Shown: positions 12,886 to 24,620, counted from the stretch's first letter. The stretch: DNA of 64,000 bases from Acanthosepion esculentum (GCA_964036315.1 OZ038495.1:23011621-23075620), one strand, 5' to 3'. The notes: generated by a model not told the origin, from the letters alone. Made by a program: numbers and translations.

Positions 12886-13148
12886 AAAGTAGACTAGTTA
12901 CCAAATTGTTACACCTATTTTCACTTAATCTTCTACTGCACAGTTTTCTTTGAAACATTGAGAAATTAAAAAAATTTTTTTTAATGTGTTTTCAATCAAG
13001 GCATAAATTGTTTTTCTTTCTATTAACCTGTTGGTATATATATATATATATGTACTTTAGTTCTTTCCCCTAAAATTGAATTGTCCTTGATACATAAAAA
13101 TTCTATATATCATTATCCCATATATACATCATAGAGAAGGGTGCAGTA

Positions 13149-13174
13149 AATATATATATATATATATATATATA
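13149..13174. repeat. (TA)n microsatellite
   Basis: About 13 units lie immediately before the SINE family 2 copy at 13185. Confidence 0.95.
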
Positions 13175-13184
13175 CCTACACCAA

Positions 13185-13400
13185 ACGGAGGCACAATGGT
13201 GTAATGAATAGTGACTCAGACTGAGAAATTGGAGAGTCAAGTTTAAATTCCAACTGAGTTCCTTACAGTGACTTGGAAAAGGTATGAATTCATTTCTTCT
13301 CCTCCTCCCACATTTATGAATAAATAGCAGAACATACTATAGAGTTCTATAGCCTTGTGCAGCAACTGGTTTAAGAGAAGGAAAAACTCCAAAACCAGCA
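13185..13400 (+). mobile_element. SINE family 2, tRNA-derived unit
   Basis: The head GGCACAATGGTGTAATGAAT and CAAGTTTAAATTCCAACTGA resemble boxes A and B. It continues into the body GGTATGAATTCATTTCTTCT. The 3' side contains CAACTGGTTTAAGAGAAGGA. Confidence 0.7.
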
Positions 13401-13494
13401 TTGACAGGGTTGAGCTTCATCAAGCTATCTGGCCCAGGAAACAGCATTGCTACTACAGCTCCAGTACAAATGTTGCCCCTACATCACTTGTGAT

Positions 13495-13498
<4 letters not shown>

Positions 13499-13561
<63 letters not shown>
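13499..13561. repeat. (TG)n(TA)n compound microsatellite
   Basis: About 13 TG units pass directly into about 18 TA units. Confidence 0.97.
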
Positions 13562-13564
<3 letters not shown>

Positions 13565-14324
13565 ATCATGCACAGAAATAAAATTCCATAATTCATGTTA
13601 ATGGGAATAGTGATCACGAGAAATTTTTTTAAGCATTCTCTCAAAATTATTCTTGAAGTCCTTAATGCCAAAATTGCAAACCAAAACAAAATATAAAAAA
13701 TATGCAGCAATTATTTTTCTTTTTTTCGATAAAAACTAAACTTTTGAAGATGGGACAATTACTCTTCCTCATTTAAAATGAAAAGAAAAGTAATTTAAAA
13801 AAAAAAGAATAGAATGTACATATTAAACTATGATAATATTTGTATGAAACTCTAATTCTTGTAGTCTGAATTATCAGAGGAAAGTTGAGATTTGATCACA
13901 ACCTCAATAGAATAACTGGAAGGAAATCTAAGCAAGGATAATTTCCTGGATAGCATTATGGTTGCAGAGAGTGTGTGTACATGATGTAGTCTGTCTGAAT
14001 CATCAGGCCATCAGCAGAGGCAGAAATGATATTGATCCGCTAAAATTGAGGGTAGTAAATTTGAATGGCAAGCTGAAATCATCATCACCACTGCCAGCAT
14101 TGTTATTGTTATAGAGCAGGAAAATATTTAATGCCTGACCTATTTCAAAAATTACAATCATTTATACAAAGTGAATATCCATCAACATCAATTTGAAGAT
14201 AACTTGGTGTTGTCAGGCTTGTTATAACAAACATATGGTCTCCAGAACTCTTTCTTTATTCATTCAATTTCAGAACTAACAAAAAGTAGTTGTAGTAGCA
14301 GTAACAACAGCAGTGTTGGTGGTC

Positions 14325-14350
14325 GTAGTAGTAGTAGTAGTAGTAGTAGT
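14325..14350. repeat. (GTA)n microsatellite
   Basis: About 8 units inside a longer region of imperfect GTA/GTT triplets (14285-14365). Confidence 0.9.
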
Positions 14351-14482
14351 AATAATGTTGTTTTACTCTAACTGTAACAACAAAAATAATTACTTATTGA
14401 TTTTTTTAAGTAAGGATTTTCAGAAAGTGAATGTAAAAATGTCTTAATTCAGATTACATTTTATTTTCCTTTACAAATATTT

Positions 14483-15110
14483 TTTTTAGTCATTTCACCC
14501 CAAGCAAGGCAGTAAAGTTACTAAGATACAAGGGGTTACTGAGTGTGAAAGAAAAAGAATAATAAAAAAAGAGAAATATTATTATGGAACAAAAACAATA
14601 CTTTGAATATACGCTCTTTAGCGCAAGAAGAGTAATCAAGAAAACAGTAGATAGCCATTGATATTGCATTTAAATTTTTGAAGATCAAAGTTGGCTGGAA
14701 AGTATGGAGCCAGAAGTGAGTTCCACAAGTGAGAAGTGTAAGAAAAGAAACTCTTAGCATTGATCTTAGGGTTACATCTAGCCAGTTCAACTGCAAATTG
14801 ATGAAACCTTGCCACCAATCTAATACTGCATTTAAATTCATAAAGTCTACGTTCATATGGCAAAGTTCAGCAAAACAATTACCATGAAAGTATTTATAGA
14901 AAAGGTATAGGTAAGCTACATTACAGTGGTGGGAAAGTGACTGAAGCCGAGATGCCAGGTCAGAACCAATAATATTCTTCTTCGGATTTTATCAAGAATC
15001 TCTAAATATATAGCAGGAGCACTAGACCATATGTGGCAGTAATATTTAAAGCATGGATGGATGGTAGATTTTCAAATATATAAGATCCTGGAGAGAAAAA
15101 TTGCCTAGCA
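14483..15110 (-). mobile_element. LINE family A, inverted orientation copy
   Basis: The 3' motif is at 14489-14515 on the complement. Translated pieces such as LVARFHQFAVELARCNPK and SHLWNSLLAPYF match the same tail as the 10978 copy. It extends to the segment coding an IHPCF..YCHIW-like phrase near 15050. Frameshifts and stops are present. Confidence 0.82.
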
Positions 15111-15334
15111 TGACACACTGAATCAACTTATAGCAGCAATAACAACATATTCATTATTAACTTTAGACATGTTGAACAATAGCAAACAGAAAAATTCTTA
15201 TTGAAAGAAAAAAAAACAAAAACAAAATGGGTGTATCTAATTTACAACTTGAAACCATGATTTTTGTGTTTGATATCATATTGAAGAAATATATTACAGC
15301 AGACTGGTTATTTCTATCATTGCTTGTATTTTTT

Positions 15335-15640
15335 GTTTATGTGTCATGGCCTTTCAGGACATATGTGATCATGGCCCTTCTAAACTTTCATCTTTTGTAG
15401 ATCTTATCATTGTTTCTCTCTTTGCCATAACATTTTACCATCCATTCACACATGTTTGTCAGGTAGGCAGCCCAATGCCTTCTCCTGTCCCTTTAGCTTG
15501 TGAGTGTTAATTCTCCATGCCCTCTTCCCTCAATTCCATCTGTCTATTTCTGATTCTGAGTATAAGTGTTCTTGATTCCATTTTCCTTAAAACTTTTTTG
15601 TTGCTTATGTCCTCCATTCATAATATTCTCAGCACCCTTT
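15335..15640 (-). mobile_element. LINE family B, 3' end fragment
   Basis: It shares GGCCTTTCAGGACAT at the 3' terminus and the CCTTCCCTCATT-like core with the 22165 copy. No frame is preserved. Confidence 0.68.
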
Positions 15641-16104
15641 TGTTGAACCACATTTTTATAATCTATGAACTGTCTTGAATTACTATCCAATTCATTTTCT
15701 TTTGGGTCTTTTGCTCTGACAGAGATTTCACTTCATATATCTTATCAGCTGCTCCAGGAAAAATAAATCCCTCATATCTTGTCAGCTGTTCATGGCAGGT
15801 TGAAAAAACAAACAAACCCAAAACAAACATGCTTCTCATTTTCAGCATGACTGTGTATGTCCCAACAGATTAAAAGTATCTGTTGTTAATACATAGTTTG
15901 AGTCCTACTAATGGTTGTATTTTTCCAATGTGTTTGAATAACCATAATCGTTTCTGTGAAATTGAGAAAAATCTTAGCGTAATTACAGCTGCTTATAATT
16001 GGATACATACAAGTTTGTTGGTTACTTAAAGATTAAATCATATCAAGAGATGCATAGAGGAAGACAGATGTTATAGTTCAAGTAACCAGAAGGTCGGATG
16101 TGTT

Positions 16105-16345
16105 GGTACCATAATGAGTATCAGTATAATGAATTGAACTGGTTAACTAAGTTCAAGTTCCAGCCTAGTCTATTGCATTCAGTTCATACTAATACCATTG
16201 AAAAAGGCACGAACCCATCTCTTTTTTCCCTGCCCAGATAGGGTTTAAATAGCAACACTGTCTAACCTTGGATGATAACCAGTCTAGGAGATGGACAACT
16301 GTGGTCTCAAAACCATGTAACTGGTAATGAGATAACAGTATCTTT
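16105..16345 (+). mobile_element. SINE family 2, tRNA-derived unit
   Basis: GGTACCATAATGAGTATCAG and GTTCAAGTTCCAGCC form the head, followed by AAAAGGCACGAACCCATCTC and AACCAGTCTAGGAGATGG in family order. Confidence 0.7.
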
Positions 16346-16742
16346 CCTAATAATTCATGGATAGTCACAGATAATAAAGAAAATGAATCTGTGGAGAGAC
16401 ACAATTTCCTGTGTCCTGAAGAAACATGGAATTAAAAAAAAAAAAGAAAATTAGATACAGATACATTTACAGATTTTAAGTAGTGTCCAGAACAGGCCAA
16501 GAATGCTTTGTTTCAACCTTACCTATGTAATAATATACATAAAAGTAAACACTGCATATATAACAAGGTTTTTCATAATTTCAAACTAAACTTCCTGTAA
16601 ATCAGTTTGGTAACATTCAATATCTTCTGTTCCTCAAAATAATAATAATATCTTATAAGATTATAAATTTTATATTATAACTGGATATTACATTTTTGTA
16701 CACAAGTCATTTTGAAAATGAACAAAAAACGCAGTATACATA

Positions 16743-16745
<3 letters not shown>

Positions 16746-16804
<59 letters not shown>
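16746..16804. repeat. (AT)n microsatellite
   Basis: About 29 units lie next to the 196-bp palindrome. Confidence 0.97.
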
Positions 16805-16806
<2 letters not shown>

Positions 16807-16810
16807 TGTT

Positions 16811-17006
16811 CTTTTAAACATGTTGTGTTGAATGTCAAAGACAACATAGTCCTGCATATTCTCTTTTGAATTTTCTCATATTTTCTAATGAGACTTTTTA
16901 TTTGAAAATTTTCAAATAAAAAGTCTCATTAGAAAATATGAGAAAATTCAAAAGAGAATATGCAGGACTATGTTGTCTTTGACATTCAACACAACATGTC
17001 TAAAAG
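16811..17006. repeat. Nearly perfect 196-bp palindrome
   Basis: Arms of 98 bases meet at TTTGAAAATTTTCAAA with no spacer. I see one mismatch, at 16818 against 16999. A TA tract (16746-16804) lies just left. No coding or RNA-gene similarity was seen. Confidence 0.95.
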
Positions 17007-17282
17007 AAACGTTGCTACCAAATTACACCTATTTTATACATATACTGTATATACGTATATACTTGAGTATAGTATGAGTGATCAGTTTTTTAACACAAAA
17101 AAATAATGGGTTGCACTATACACAGAAACTTTTTTTGAAGAGGTTAAAAATCATGCATTTTCAGTGACTGGTTGCACTATATGCAGATAAAATTAGTAGT
17201 GAAATAAATGATAGACCATTCAGTCAAAGTTCAAAAAGTATAAAATTGTTTCTGTCTGAAGTTATTATTTACAGTTGAACTA

Positions 17283-17535
17283 ATTTCCTCATCTTTGTTG
17301 TTATTATCACATTTTGACCCTTGTGCTGTCCTGTCTTCTTCAGGTGCCTGTTGATCCAGGTAACATTTAGAGAATTTTTTTAACTGAACACTTTATTTAA
17401 TCTCCAACAAAAAAGAACACGACAAGACCAGTAGATTAAATAAAGGGTTCAATTCAAATTTCCCTGAAGGTTACCCAGATTATCAAGCATTTGAAGAAGG
17501 CCAAAGTGCATAACAACAAGGATGAGGATATTAGT
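17283..17535. mobile_element. SINE family 1, fold-back pair
   Basis: The left arm 17283-17405 is a minus-orientation body (CTTCTTCAGGTGCCTG, CTTTATTTAATCT). The right arm 17431-17535 is a plus-orientation body (AGATTAAATAAAGGGTTCAA, AGGATGAGGAT). The loop is about 25 bases. The arms are diverged (roughly four fifths pairing by eye). Confidence 0.8.
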
Positions 17536-17719
17536 CTGCTGTAAAAAATTTAAAATTTTCTACACAAAGATTAAGTGAAATGACTAAATAATAGTTAATA
17601 ACGGTTTATATTAATTAAAAATTATTGAATGAGCTTATGATATTGATAAAGAGGAATAATAGTCTATATTGATGAGAACTAGAAGTAATTATTCTATATG
17701 TGCTTGGAAATTTGTTTAC

Positions 17720-17829
17720 CTGAGCTCCTCTTTTCTGCGCCGAACCAGTTCTTCTTCAAGCTGTGGTATATGGGAACCTTTACTCCGAAACTTTTGTAGC
17801 TGCTCTGCAATTTCTTCTCTCCAAAATAT
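17720..17829 (-). CDS. MAP3K13: MAP3K12/13 coding exon 7 (start of coiled coil)
   Basis: This exon encodes residues 345-380 and two bases of 381. WREEIAEQLQKFRSKG (347-362) aligns with the conserved post-kinase segment of DLK/LZK. HIPQLEEELVRRRKEELR (364-381) begins the first leucine zipper, strongly charged with leucines at 368, 372 and 380. The zipper mediates homodimerisation and activation in this family. Borders are CACCTCAG|ATATT and CTCAG|GTAAAC. Length is 110 nt. Confidence 0.93.
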
Positions 17830-18887
17830 CTGAGGTGAATAACAAATAAATAAGTAAATAACTGAAATAAATAACAATTCAGTAAACAAACACAAATGTT
17901 GAAATCCTGTGAAATGAAGTAAATTCTTGTATTCAAAGTAAATAGCAAAGATTTAGCAAAATGTTTTTAAATTTAAAAAAGAAATAAAATGAATCAGCCA
18001 AAATGGTCAGTTAAGGATTCTGCCACATTGCCAATCTTTAAATACAAACATATACATCCAACTTTTAATGTCCATTTTTCAAATTCTCTTCAATTCAAAG
18101 AACTACCATTAAAATAATTACCTTCAAATAAGCCAAAATTCATGTCTATCTGTAATATTATTTGAATAGCCAAGATCAAGCATTATTAATTCTTGTTGAA
18201 TTTTCACTTTTATTTCTTTCATCTTGATTTCATTTGTTTTTCCAGAGCATGATTACATAATCATTAGAAAGTTTTGTAGATTGGAGAATAAACCTTCTTT
18301 AGTAATGATTATGGAGTCAGGAACTGGGAATTGTGATAAAAAGCAAGGGAAATTAAGATGAAAGATGTAATATTTTACACTTTACTTTTTTGATCTAAGC
18401 AACATCTTTGGTTTTAAAGCTTTTGTTTTTCTGATGTTATTTAGATAGAAGCAGCTACACTTGTCTGATTCTGGAGATTGCATAGAAAAAGGAGTACACA
18501 TCACTCGAGTAATTGAAATATTACAGTTTCTGATTGTACGAAAGAAAAGTAGCTTCAAAAGCAAGTAATCAGTATTTGATTGTTACACAGGAAAATGTAG
18601 CTGATTTTCTTAATATTTCAATGTTTATTATCATCCTGTCCAGAAGGTTGTAATTACTTGCAAGAATGTTTTTGATGGTTCTTTCAGCCATTTTATTTTT
18701 TATTTAAAAAAAAAGAGAGAGGATCAGATGGGCAAAGTTTCCAGGTTATAACATTAAATTAACTAGTAAATGTTTAATCAGATTTAAGATTGTGTGTATG
18801 CTTGTCCTGAGAGATACCATGAATAAGGATCACTTGCAATAGAATCTCTACTGGGTCGTGGTAAATATCCATACCGATGTATGTATA

Positions 18888-18999
18888 AGAGGGTGCTGAA
18901 AAGTTCTTGGCCCAGCCTAAAATCTAACGAAATGTCCAAACATCAGAATTTATTTTGTTATTCCTTCTTGGTTTGGCTAAGGACTTTTCAGTATCATCT
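18888..18999. mobile_element. Small MITE with TGCTGAAAAGTTC-type ends
   Basis: The left end AGAGGGTGCTGAAAAGTTCT pairs with an inverted copy at the right (ACTGAAAAGTCCTTAGCC) over roughly 28 bases, with about 110 bp between outer ends. A similar end, GAGGGTGTGTTGAGAAGTTC, occurs alone at about 21566, probably a broken relative. Mariner-like ends are inferred. Confidence 0.65.
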
Positions 19000-19754
19000 T
19001 TTCTATGTTATACTAATTGGTATCATCTTGCACATGATGTGCCAGTTGGTATCAAATTTTAGAGTTACCATATCTGATGACATATAATAGACAATATTTT
19101 CTTCCACTCACAAAATGGTTAAAAAAAGTATATCATCTGAATCTTAATGTAAATTTGAGGTACCTGGTAGTCTGATGTTTACCCAGATGCCATAGACTGT
19201 CAGTAGTTGTACTTAGCTTAATTTAATAATACACACATATAAAATGCAATAAATATATGTAACATATTCATTAGAGATAGGCAATAAATAATTGTAACTA
19301 AATTACTCACTTTATATGCATATATATTGTATACATGCACTATATCAGAATCTATTATACAAGTCAATGTTTTCATATGTTTCATAGATGAAACAGTAAA
19401 AACTTCCTGTTTGTCATGTAATGGGATATTTTGCAAGATTTTGCAAAACTTATAAATCCAGCAATTCAAATTGTAAAAACTGACAATAACTAATTATATT
19501 CATTTTAATAGTGGATAAATTTTTAAAGAGTATATTTCAGGACAGATTTTGTAAAAACGATTTTTAGCCGGTCATGCTTAGTCTGAGTTACTGGCATCTA
19601 ATAAGACATTTTGCTGTACTAGTTTACTAATGCAATTAAAATTGTAATACTTAAGCTTTTGATATTTTACAAGTACAATACAGTTGAAACATTACTATTT
19701 TATATCTACAAGCTAAAAATAATTTAAGACAAATAAATTATGGGATTTTATTAG

Positions 19755-20100
19755 TCTATCTCTATGCATTATGTACAAATTCCCTTGGGAAAGGCATGAA
19801 TCTATCTCTTCTCCCCTCACCTATGGGTAAACAACCTTGGGTGGCAACCAGTCTAGGAGAAGGAAAACTGAATTCAAAACCTGAGTGTTGATTGAGGTAC
19901 AGACAGCAAACCACACCATATTCTGTGGTCTTTGCTGATCAAGAGTATGGAGAGGAGATTGGTGCCACCAAACTATCGGAAAGCCTACTGAAAGGATCAT
20001 AAGGAAGAAGAATCAAAGCAACACCAGGCTGTTTCTGATGGCCTGAGGTCTCTCCCCAACAACTGAAGAAATAGTTGAGAGACTGATGATGATGATGATG
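19755..20100 (+). mobile_element. SINE family 2 body plus ATG-repeat tail near exon 6 donor
   Basis: CCCTTGGGAAAGGCATGAAT and AACCAGTCTAGGAGAAGGAA mark the body. The following segment (19880-20085, GAGGAGATTGGTGCCACCAA) and a (GAT)n tail extend it to 20100. It ends about 30 bases from the exon-6 donor at 20131. Confidence 0.68.
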
Positions 20101-20131
20101 TATTCGGTTGAAATGAGAAATAGGCATTCAC

Positions 20132-20240
20132 CTGAGCTTCTTTGAAATCTTCTCTATTAAAATTCAAAAGTTCTGGAGATGCAATTTCAAGATGCATTAA
20201 TATTTGCCGGAAAGACATTCGATTACGAGCTTTGGCTCTC
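20132..20240 (-). CDS. MAP3K13: MAP3K12/13 coding exon 6 (end of kinase domain)
   Basis: This exon encodes residues 309-344. RAKARNRMSFRQILMHLEIA (309-328) is subdomain XI with the invariant arginine R315. The vertebrate proteins have proline where this has methionine M316, a small local deviation. The linker that follows (SPELLNFNREDFKEAQ) corresponds to the segment between kinase and zipper. Borders are TTTTGTAG|GAGAG and GCTCAG|GTGAAT. Length is 109 nt, leaving in phase 0. A repeat insertion begins about 30 bases beyond the donor. Confidence 0.93.
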
Positions 20241-20719
20241 CTACAAAAGAAAAAAGAAAAAGAAAAGGGTTTGAGAAAGAAAAAACAAAAAAAAAATTAT
20301 CTGCAATAAAGATTTAGAGATTTTGGACAACCATTCCAACAATTATTGATTTTAAGGCAAATGTAGGCTACACACAAGAAAATGTCAACAATTGATCTCA
20401 ATATATCAATGTTTGCAAAATTGAAAGCATTATTTAAATTCATCAATTTCATCTGGTTTTCTAACAATTACATATATTTTCAATTTAGATCCTTTTAGCA
20501 CTTTCTTAAATATCCAACATTTTTTATTAGCACTTTGCTGGCTATTAGCTCTTAATTGTAAAGAGTAATCCCTATTTAGTAAATTGCTATTATATGAATT
20601 GACATCAGAAAATAGTACTACCTTTGTCCTATAACAATCGTTACTTTTTTGCCTTGAATCAGCATGGCTGATGCTAATCTCCAGAAAAGTTACTTATTGT
20701 GCCTTCTCAGACTTACATT

Positions 20720-21401
20720 TTCCACTGACATGAAGTGAAAGATTATAGTGAATCAATTCCTAGGTTTGTTGCTAAGAAAGTTGGTTCACTGTGTCATACT
20801 AGGCCAGAATTAATCTTAAACATTTATAGGTATACCATTCATCCATACATTGAATATTGCTGCCACATATCACCTGGTGCTCCTGCTATATATTTAGGGA
20901 TGCGTGGTAAAATCCAAAGAAGAATCTGCAATGTTTTTGGCCCTGACCTTGCATCTCAGCTTCAGTCATTTTCTCATCGCCATAATGTAGCTTCCCTGTG
21001 ACTTATGTAAATACTTTCATGGTAATTGTTCTGGTGAGCTTTACTCTTTGATACCTAGACATTATGAATTTAAGCAAAGTACTAGATTGGTAGTTAAGTC
21101 TCATCAATTTACAGTTGAACTGGCTAGATGTAACTGTAAATTCTATTCTAACAATTTTTTTCTCTCACACTGCTCATTTGTTGAACTCTTTCAGCCTCTT
21201 GCATTCCAGTCAACTTTGATGTTCAAAAATTTTAAATTTAAATGCAATGTCAATAGTTATCTTCTTTCTTTTTAATTCTTGTTCTTTTATTGTTTCCTCT
21301 CCTTAATGTTTTTCTTTTTCTTATATTCCTTCATACCACTTATATCATAGTGGCTTGATTGCCTTGCTTGTGATGAAATGATTAAAAAGAAAAAAAAAAG
21401 A
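20720..21401 (+). mobile_element. LINE family A, comparatively long copy
   Basis: The frame from 20735 reads AKKVGSLCHTRPEL, YTIHPYIEYCCHIS and KIQRRICNVFGPDLASQLQS, i.e. the thumb/C-terminal part of the reverse transcriptase, then breaks near 21000. Downstream the tail and the conserved 3' motif follow, ending GATTAAAAAG. It lies inside intron 5 in antisense orientation to the kinase. Confidence 0.87.
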
Positions 21402-22117
21402 CATTTTCAAGCAAAGTTTATACACTAAATATAACAATTATTATGGGATAGAGGCGATATTTGTTTTTCAGTATAAGTTATAAATGTAAGTTCATACGCT
21501 TTGTATACAGTGTATAGTTGTTCTTATGTGAATGCAGATATGAATGAAAGTATATCAAACATATGAGGGTGTGTTGAGAAGTTCATAGTTCCAACAAGAA
21601 AGAATTTCAAAGAGATTCTCATGCCTGGTTATTTAGCCAGATTTGGAGAATTTAACCTAGAAGATTTCAACACGACTTTGTTCAATATATTTTACAATTT
21701 TGTGTGAATTTGCTGGAACACCATTAATAAATTGAAAAGAAAAATACAGCAGATATACTATTCAAAATATTTCTATCATGAAAGAAACAAAACAATTAAG
21801 ATTGGAAAAACACACACAATCTAAAATGTGAGATTGAGGTTTCCTATTTGTTCCTTATCATTCTGTTAGATTCCAATCTCTATTTGATCCTAATTCATAT
21901 ATGTGTGAGTGTGTGTGTGTGTGTAAGTGGACAGTGAGGTCAACATCTAGTGGTGACAGTGTTTCATGCTTAACTGCAATCTTAACACTTGAAGAATGTA
22001 TTTAAGCATGAAACAGACAGTTGCCACTGGGTTTTGACCTCAATGTCCACTTTTATATTTACATATGAGCTATCTCTGATATTGAGCACTTTAACCCATA
22101 AATATATCATAACTTAA

Positions 22118-22120
<3 letters not shown>

Positions 22121-22158
<38 letters not shown>
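22121..22158. repeat. (TA)n microsatellite at LINE 3' end
   Basis: About 19 units abut the 3' end of the minus-strand LINE family B copy. Confidence 0.96.
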
Positions 22159-22161
<3 letters not shown>

Positions 22162-22164
22162 GAA

Positions 22165-22545
22165 TAAACAGCCTATAAACTTCTTTCTTTTTATGTGCCA
22201 TGTCCTTTCAGGATGTAGGCAATCATGGCTCTCCACCTCCCTCTATCCTTTGCATCTCTCAACAAGTTCCTTCCCTCTGCTACCTCCCCCAGACCACATT
22301 CTGTTATCCACTTGCTTAAGTCCGCCAGGTATGTCATGCATTGTTTTCTTTTGTCTCTCTTTCCCTCTATTCGACCTGTGAGTATCAGATTCTCCAGACC
22401 CTCCTTCCTCATTATGTGTCCCAGAAACTTCTGCTGCCTCTTCCTGATATTAAGTATAAACCTCCTCCTTGTTTGCAACCTCTCCAAGACCTCATCATTG
22501 CTCACATGCTCGGTATCCTAAGCATCCTTCTGTAGAAGCCTGTAA
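22165..22545 (-). mobile_element. LINE family B, C-terminal frame still open
   Basis: The frame 22505-22191 reads MSNDEVLERLQTRRRFILNI, then RKRQQKFLGHIMRKEGLENL and LTGRIEGKR. This is the well-known C-terminal tail of endonuclease/RT LINEs in many invertebrates. It ends RGRWRAMIAYILKGHGT. The 3' end directly abuts a (TA)n tract (22121-22158). It is a 5'-truncated element, not a host gene. Confidence 0.87.
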
Positions 22546-22754
22546 CCTAATGATGATATATAGCATTTGCTTTATACAAAAATATTTTTCAACATAATCT
22601 CCTTTTTTAATTTACTTACATCAACATTTCTGCATAATTTATATAGATAAAATATTGTACATTGAAAATTTCAGATCAAAATTCTGGTAAGTTTATCAGG
22701 ATACAGACTTAATAATCTATTATCATATCCATATGGAAAATGAAATGAAATGAC

Positions 22755-23140
22755 CATCTTAAGTTCAAATTCCGACTAAAGCAGTTTATTTTCATTTTGC
22801 ACTAATGTGCTTCAGAAAGACATGAATCCATTTTTCCCTGCACTCAATTTTGACAGAGTTTACTCATTTTAAGTGTGTGTCTTCACTACTGTGTCTCTTT
22901 GGTAGATACAAGTATTTTATAATTGTTTAAATAAAAATGTGTAGTTAGATTAATGGTTAATAGCATGGAAATGGAACTGAGCAGCAGAGTTCAGATTTCA
23001 ACTAAGACACTTTGTGTTTACTTTGCACTTGAAAAATCCATGAATATACCTAACTATATCTTAGCTATGGATTAAACAGCAAAGCAAACTGGACTCTCTA
23101 GAATTGGTTAGTAGCCCATTTAGGATAATACTGAATTCAA
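22755..23140 (+). mobile_element. Two degraded SINE family 2 pieces
   Basis: AGTTCAAATTCCGACTAAAG (22759) and, again, AGTTCAGATTTCAACTAAGA (22988) look like box B regions of two tandem, badly decayed copies. Confidence 0.5.
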
Positions 23141-23217
23141 AACCATGCAAAAAGCAAAAAGAAACTACTCCACTATATTTCCTAATAGCAATCATATCAA
23201 CACACAGTTTACAAATA

Positions 23218-23290
23218 TTAAAGAAAAAGACTGTGTTGAGAGCCATGATTGCTAACATCCTGAAAGTGCATAGCACTTAAAGAGAAATTA
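23218..23290 (+). mobile_element. LINE family B, tiny 3' end
   Basis: It contains GAGAGCCATGATTGCTAACA and the CCTGAAAGTGCATAGCAC end, matching the sense of the 22165 copy's 3' terminus. Confidence 0.6.
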
Positions 23291-23539
23291 ATATATATGA
23301 TATTAGTGGAAATATACTTTATGATAAATTAAATTGTATGTAGAGTCAAATGAATTAATAGATTATTAATCTTACTTTTCAGAATAAAAATCAGTTTCTG
23401 TAGGGGACAATTTAAACAAAAATGATTTTCTAATTATGAAAGAAAATATCCTGATGTCATTAATAATAACCTGCAAAAGATATGACCAACTCTATTGTTT
23501 AATTTATATTCATTTTGATAATTCCAGGTGAATAACTTA

Positions 23540-23773
<234 letters not shown>

Positions 23774-23804
23774 TTAATTTATTAGCTTAATTTATAACTT
23801 AAAT

Positions 23805-23836
<32 letters not shown>

Positions 23837-23839
<3 letters not shown>

Positions 23840-23849
23840 GAAATAGTTT

Positions 23850-23896
<47 letters not shown>

Positions 23897-23912
23897 GTCA
23901 AACTATTTCTGA
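23837..23912. repeat. Hairpin with TA stem next to exon 5
   Basis: AGAAATAGTTTGACTAT and its exact complement ATAGTCAAACTATTTCT flank a (TA)n tract, so the whole is self-complementary. It lies about 140 bases upstream of exon 5 in the gene's direction. Confidence 0.9.
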
Positions 23913-24369
23913 TACTAACTTTTATCTTAATGTGGCTTTGTATTACAAAGCTGGACTCTATCTAAAATGTCAGCTTTTGAAAAGATATAAAAAGCTTTTT
24001 GGAATATTGAGTTATGGTTTCACATCATCTCTGCTGGAATCTCTCTCAAAGATTAAAAACATCAACCAATAACCATTCTCTTATGTTGAATTTGCATCAC
24101 TCAGACAATTCCGCATTTCAGAAATTCAGACAAAAATCAACATTGTTATACATTGAATTATTCAATATGTTATCCTTATCTTAGTTGTTGTAGTCACAAA
24201 GTTTCCATTGTTGTACCCACTAGCCTTTTTGTCATATTTAGAAATGCTTTTTTGAATTTAAAACCAAATCATTTATTTAATATTCTTATTCAGCCATCCA
24301 TACTGTATTTTTTATTACTTAATTCTTCTTAGTATTTTATCCTTTTACCTTGCCACTGCCTGACCCAAG

Positions 24370-24620
24370 AATTAGACTTGTGGTTGTATCAAGCAGTGAA
24401 ATCCAGATATCGTCGGTCAGTGAAATAAGCAGTAGTGACATCACAAAGGATTAATAAGTGATATCTCCTAAGATGTACAAAAGAATAGGAATATTGAATG
24501 AAGGGCTCAGTACAATGGCTGAAATGTTGGGAACATAACAAAAAAGACATAGACAGCTGTCCAAATAAATCAGGGCATAATAATAATTTCATGGCTCAGA
24601 AATTCAGACAGACATTATTA
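24370..24620 (+). mobile_element. SINE family 1, diverged copy
   Basis: GAAGGGCTCAGTACAATGGC, GCTGAAATGTTGGGAAC and CAGAAATTCAGACAGACATT are spaced as in the family, but the middle is rearranged or deleted. Confidence 0.55.

Larger units (their letters stand above)
6314..17719 (-). other. Intron 7 (11.4 kb)
   Basis: This is the largest intron in the window, lying between the two zipper exons. It contains LINE 3' ends, a Tc1-type transposase remnant, a two-copy repeat family, TA microsatellites, a perfect palindrome and a fold-back SINE. No additional exon was seen. Segments 6320-6900 and 9330-10050 show nothing recognisable. Confidence 0.75.
17830..20131 (-). other. Intron 6 (2.3 kb)
   Basis: The intron carries a small inverted-terminal MITE (18888-18999) and a SINE-like insertion running up to about 30 bases from the exon-6 donor. 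Segments 17950-18880 and 19090-19740 show nothing recognisable. Confidence 0.8.

Noticed and set aside
13355..13710. Overlapping frames on both strands near a TG/TA tract
   Set aside because: They are created by the microsatellite and the adjacent SINE.
22191..22505. 104-codon frame as a host gene
   Set aside because: The FLGHIMRKEGLENL tail is a standard LINE C-terminus, and the same segment recurs truncated at several other places in the window.
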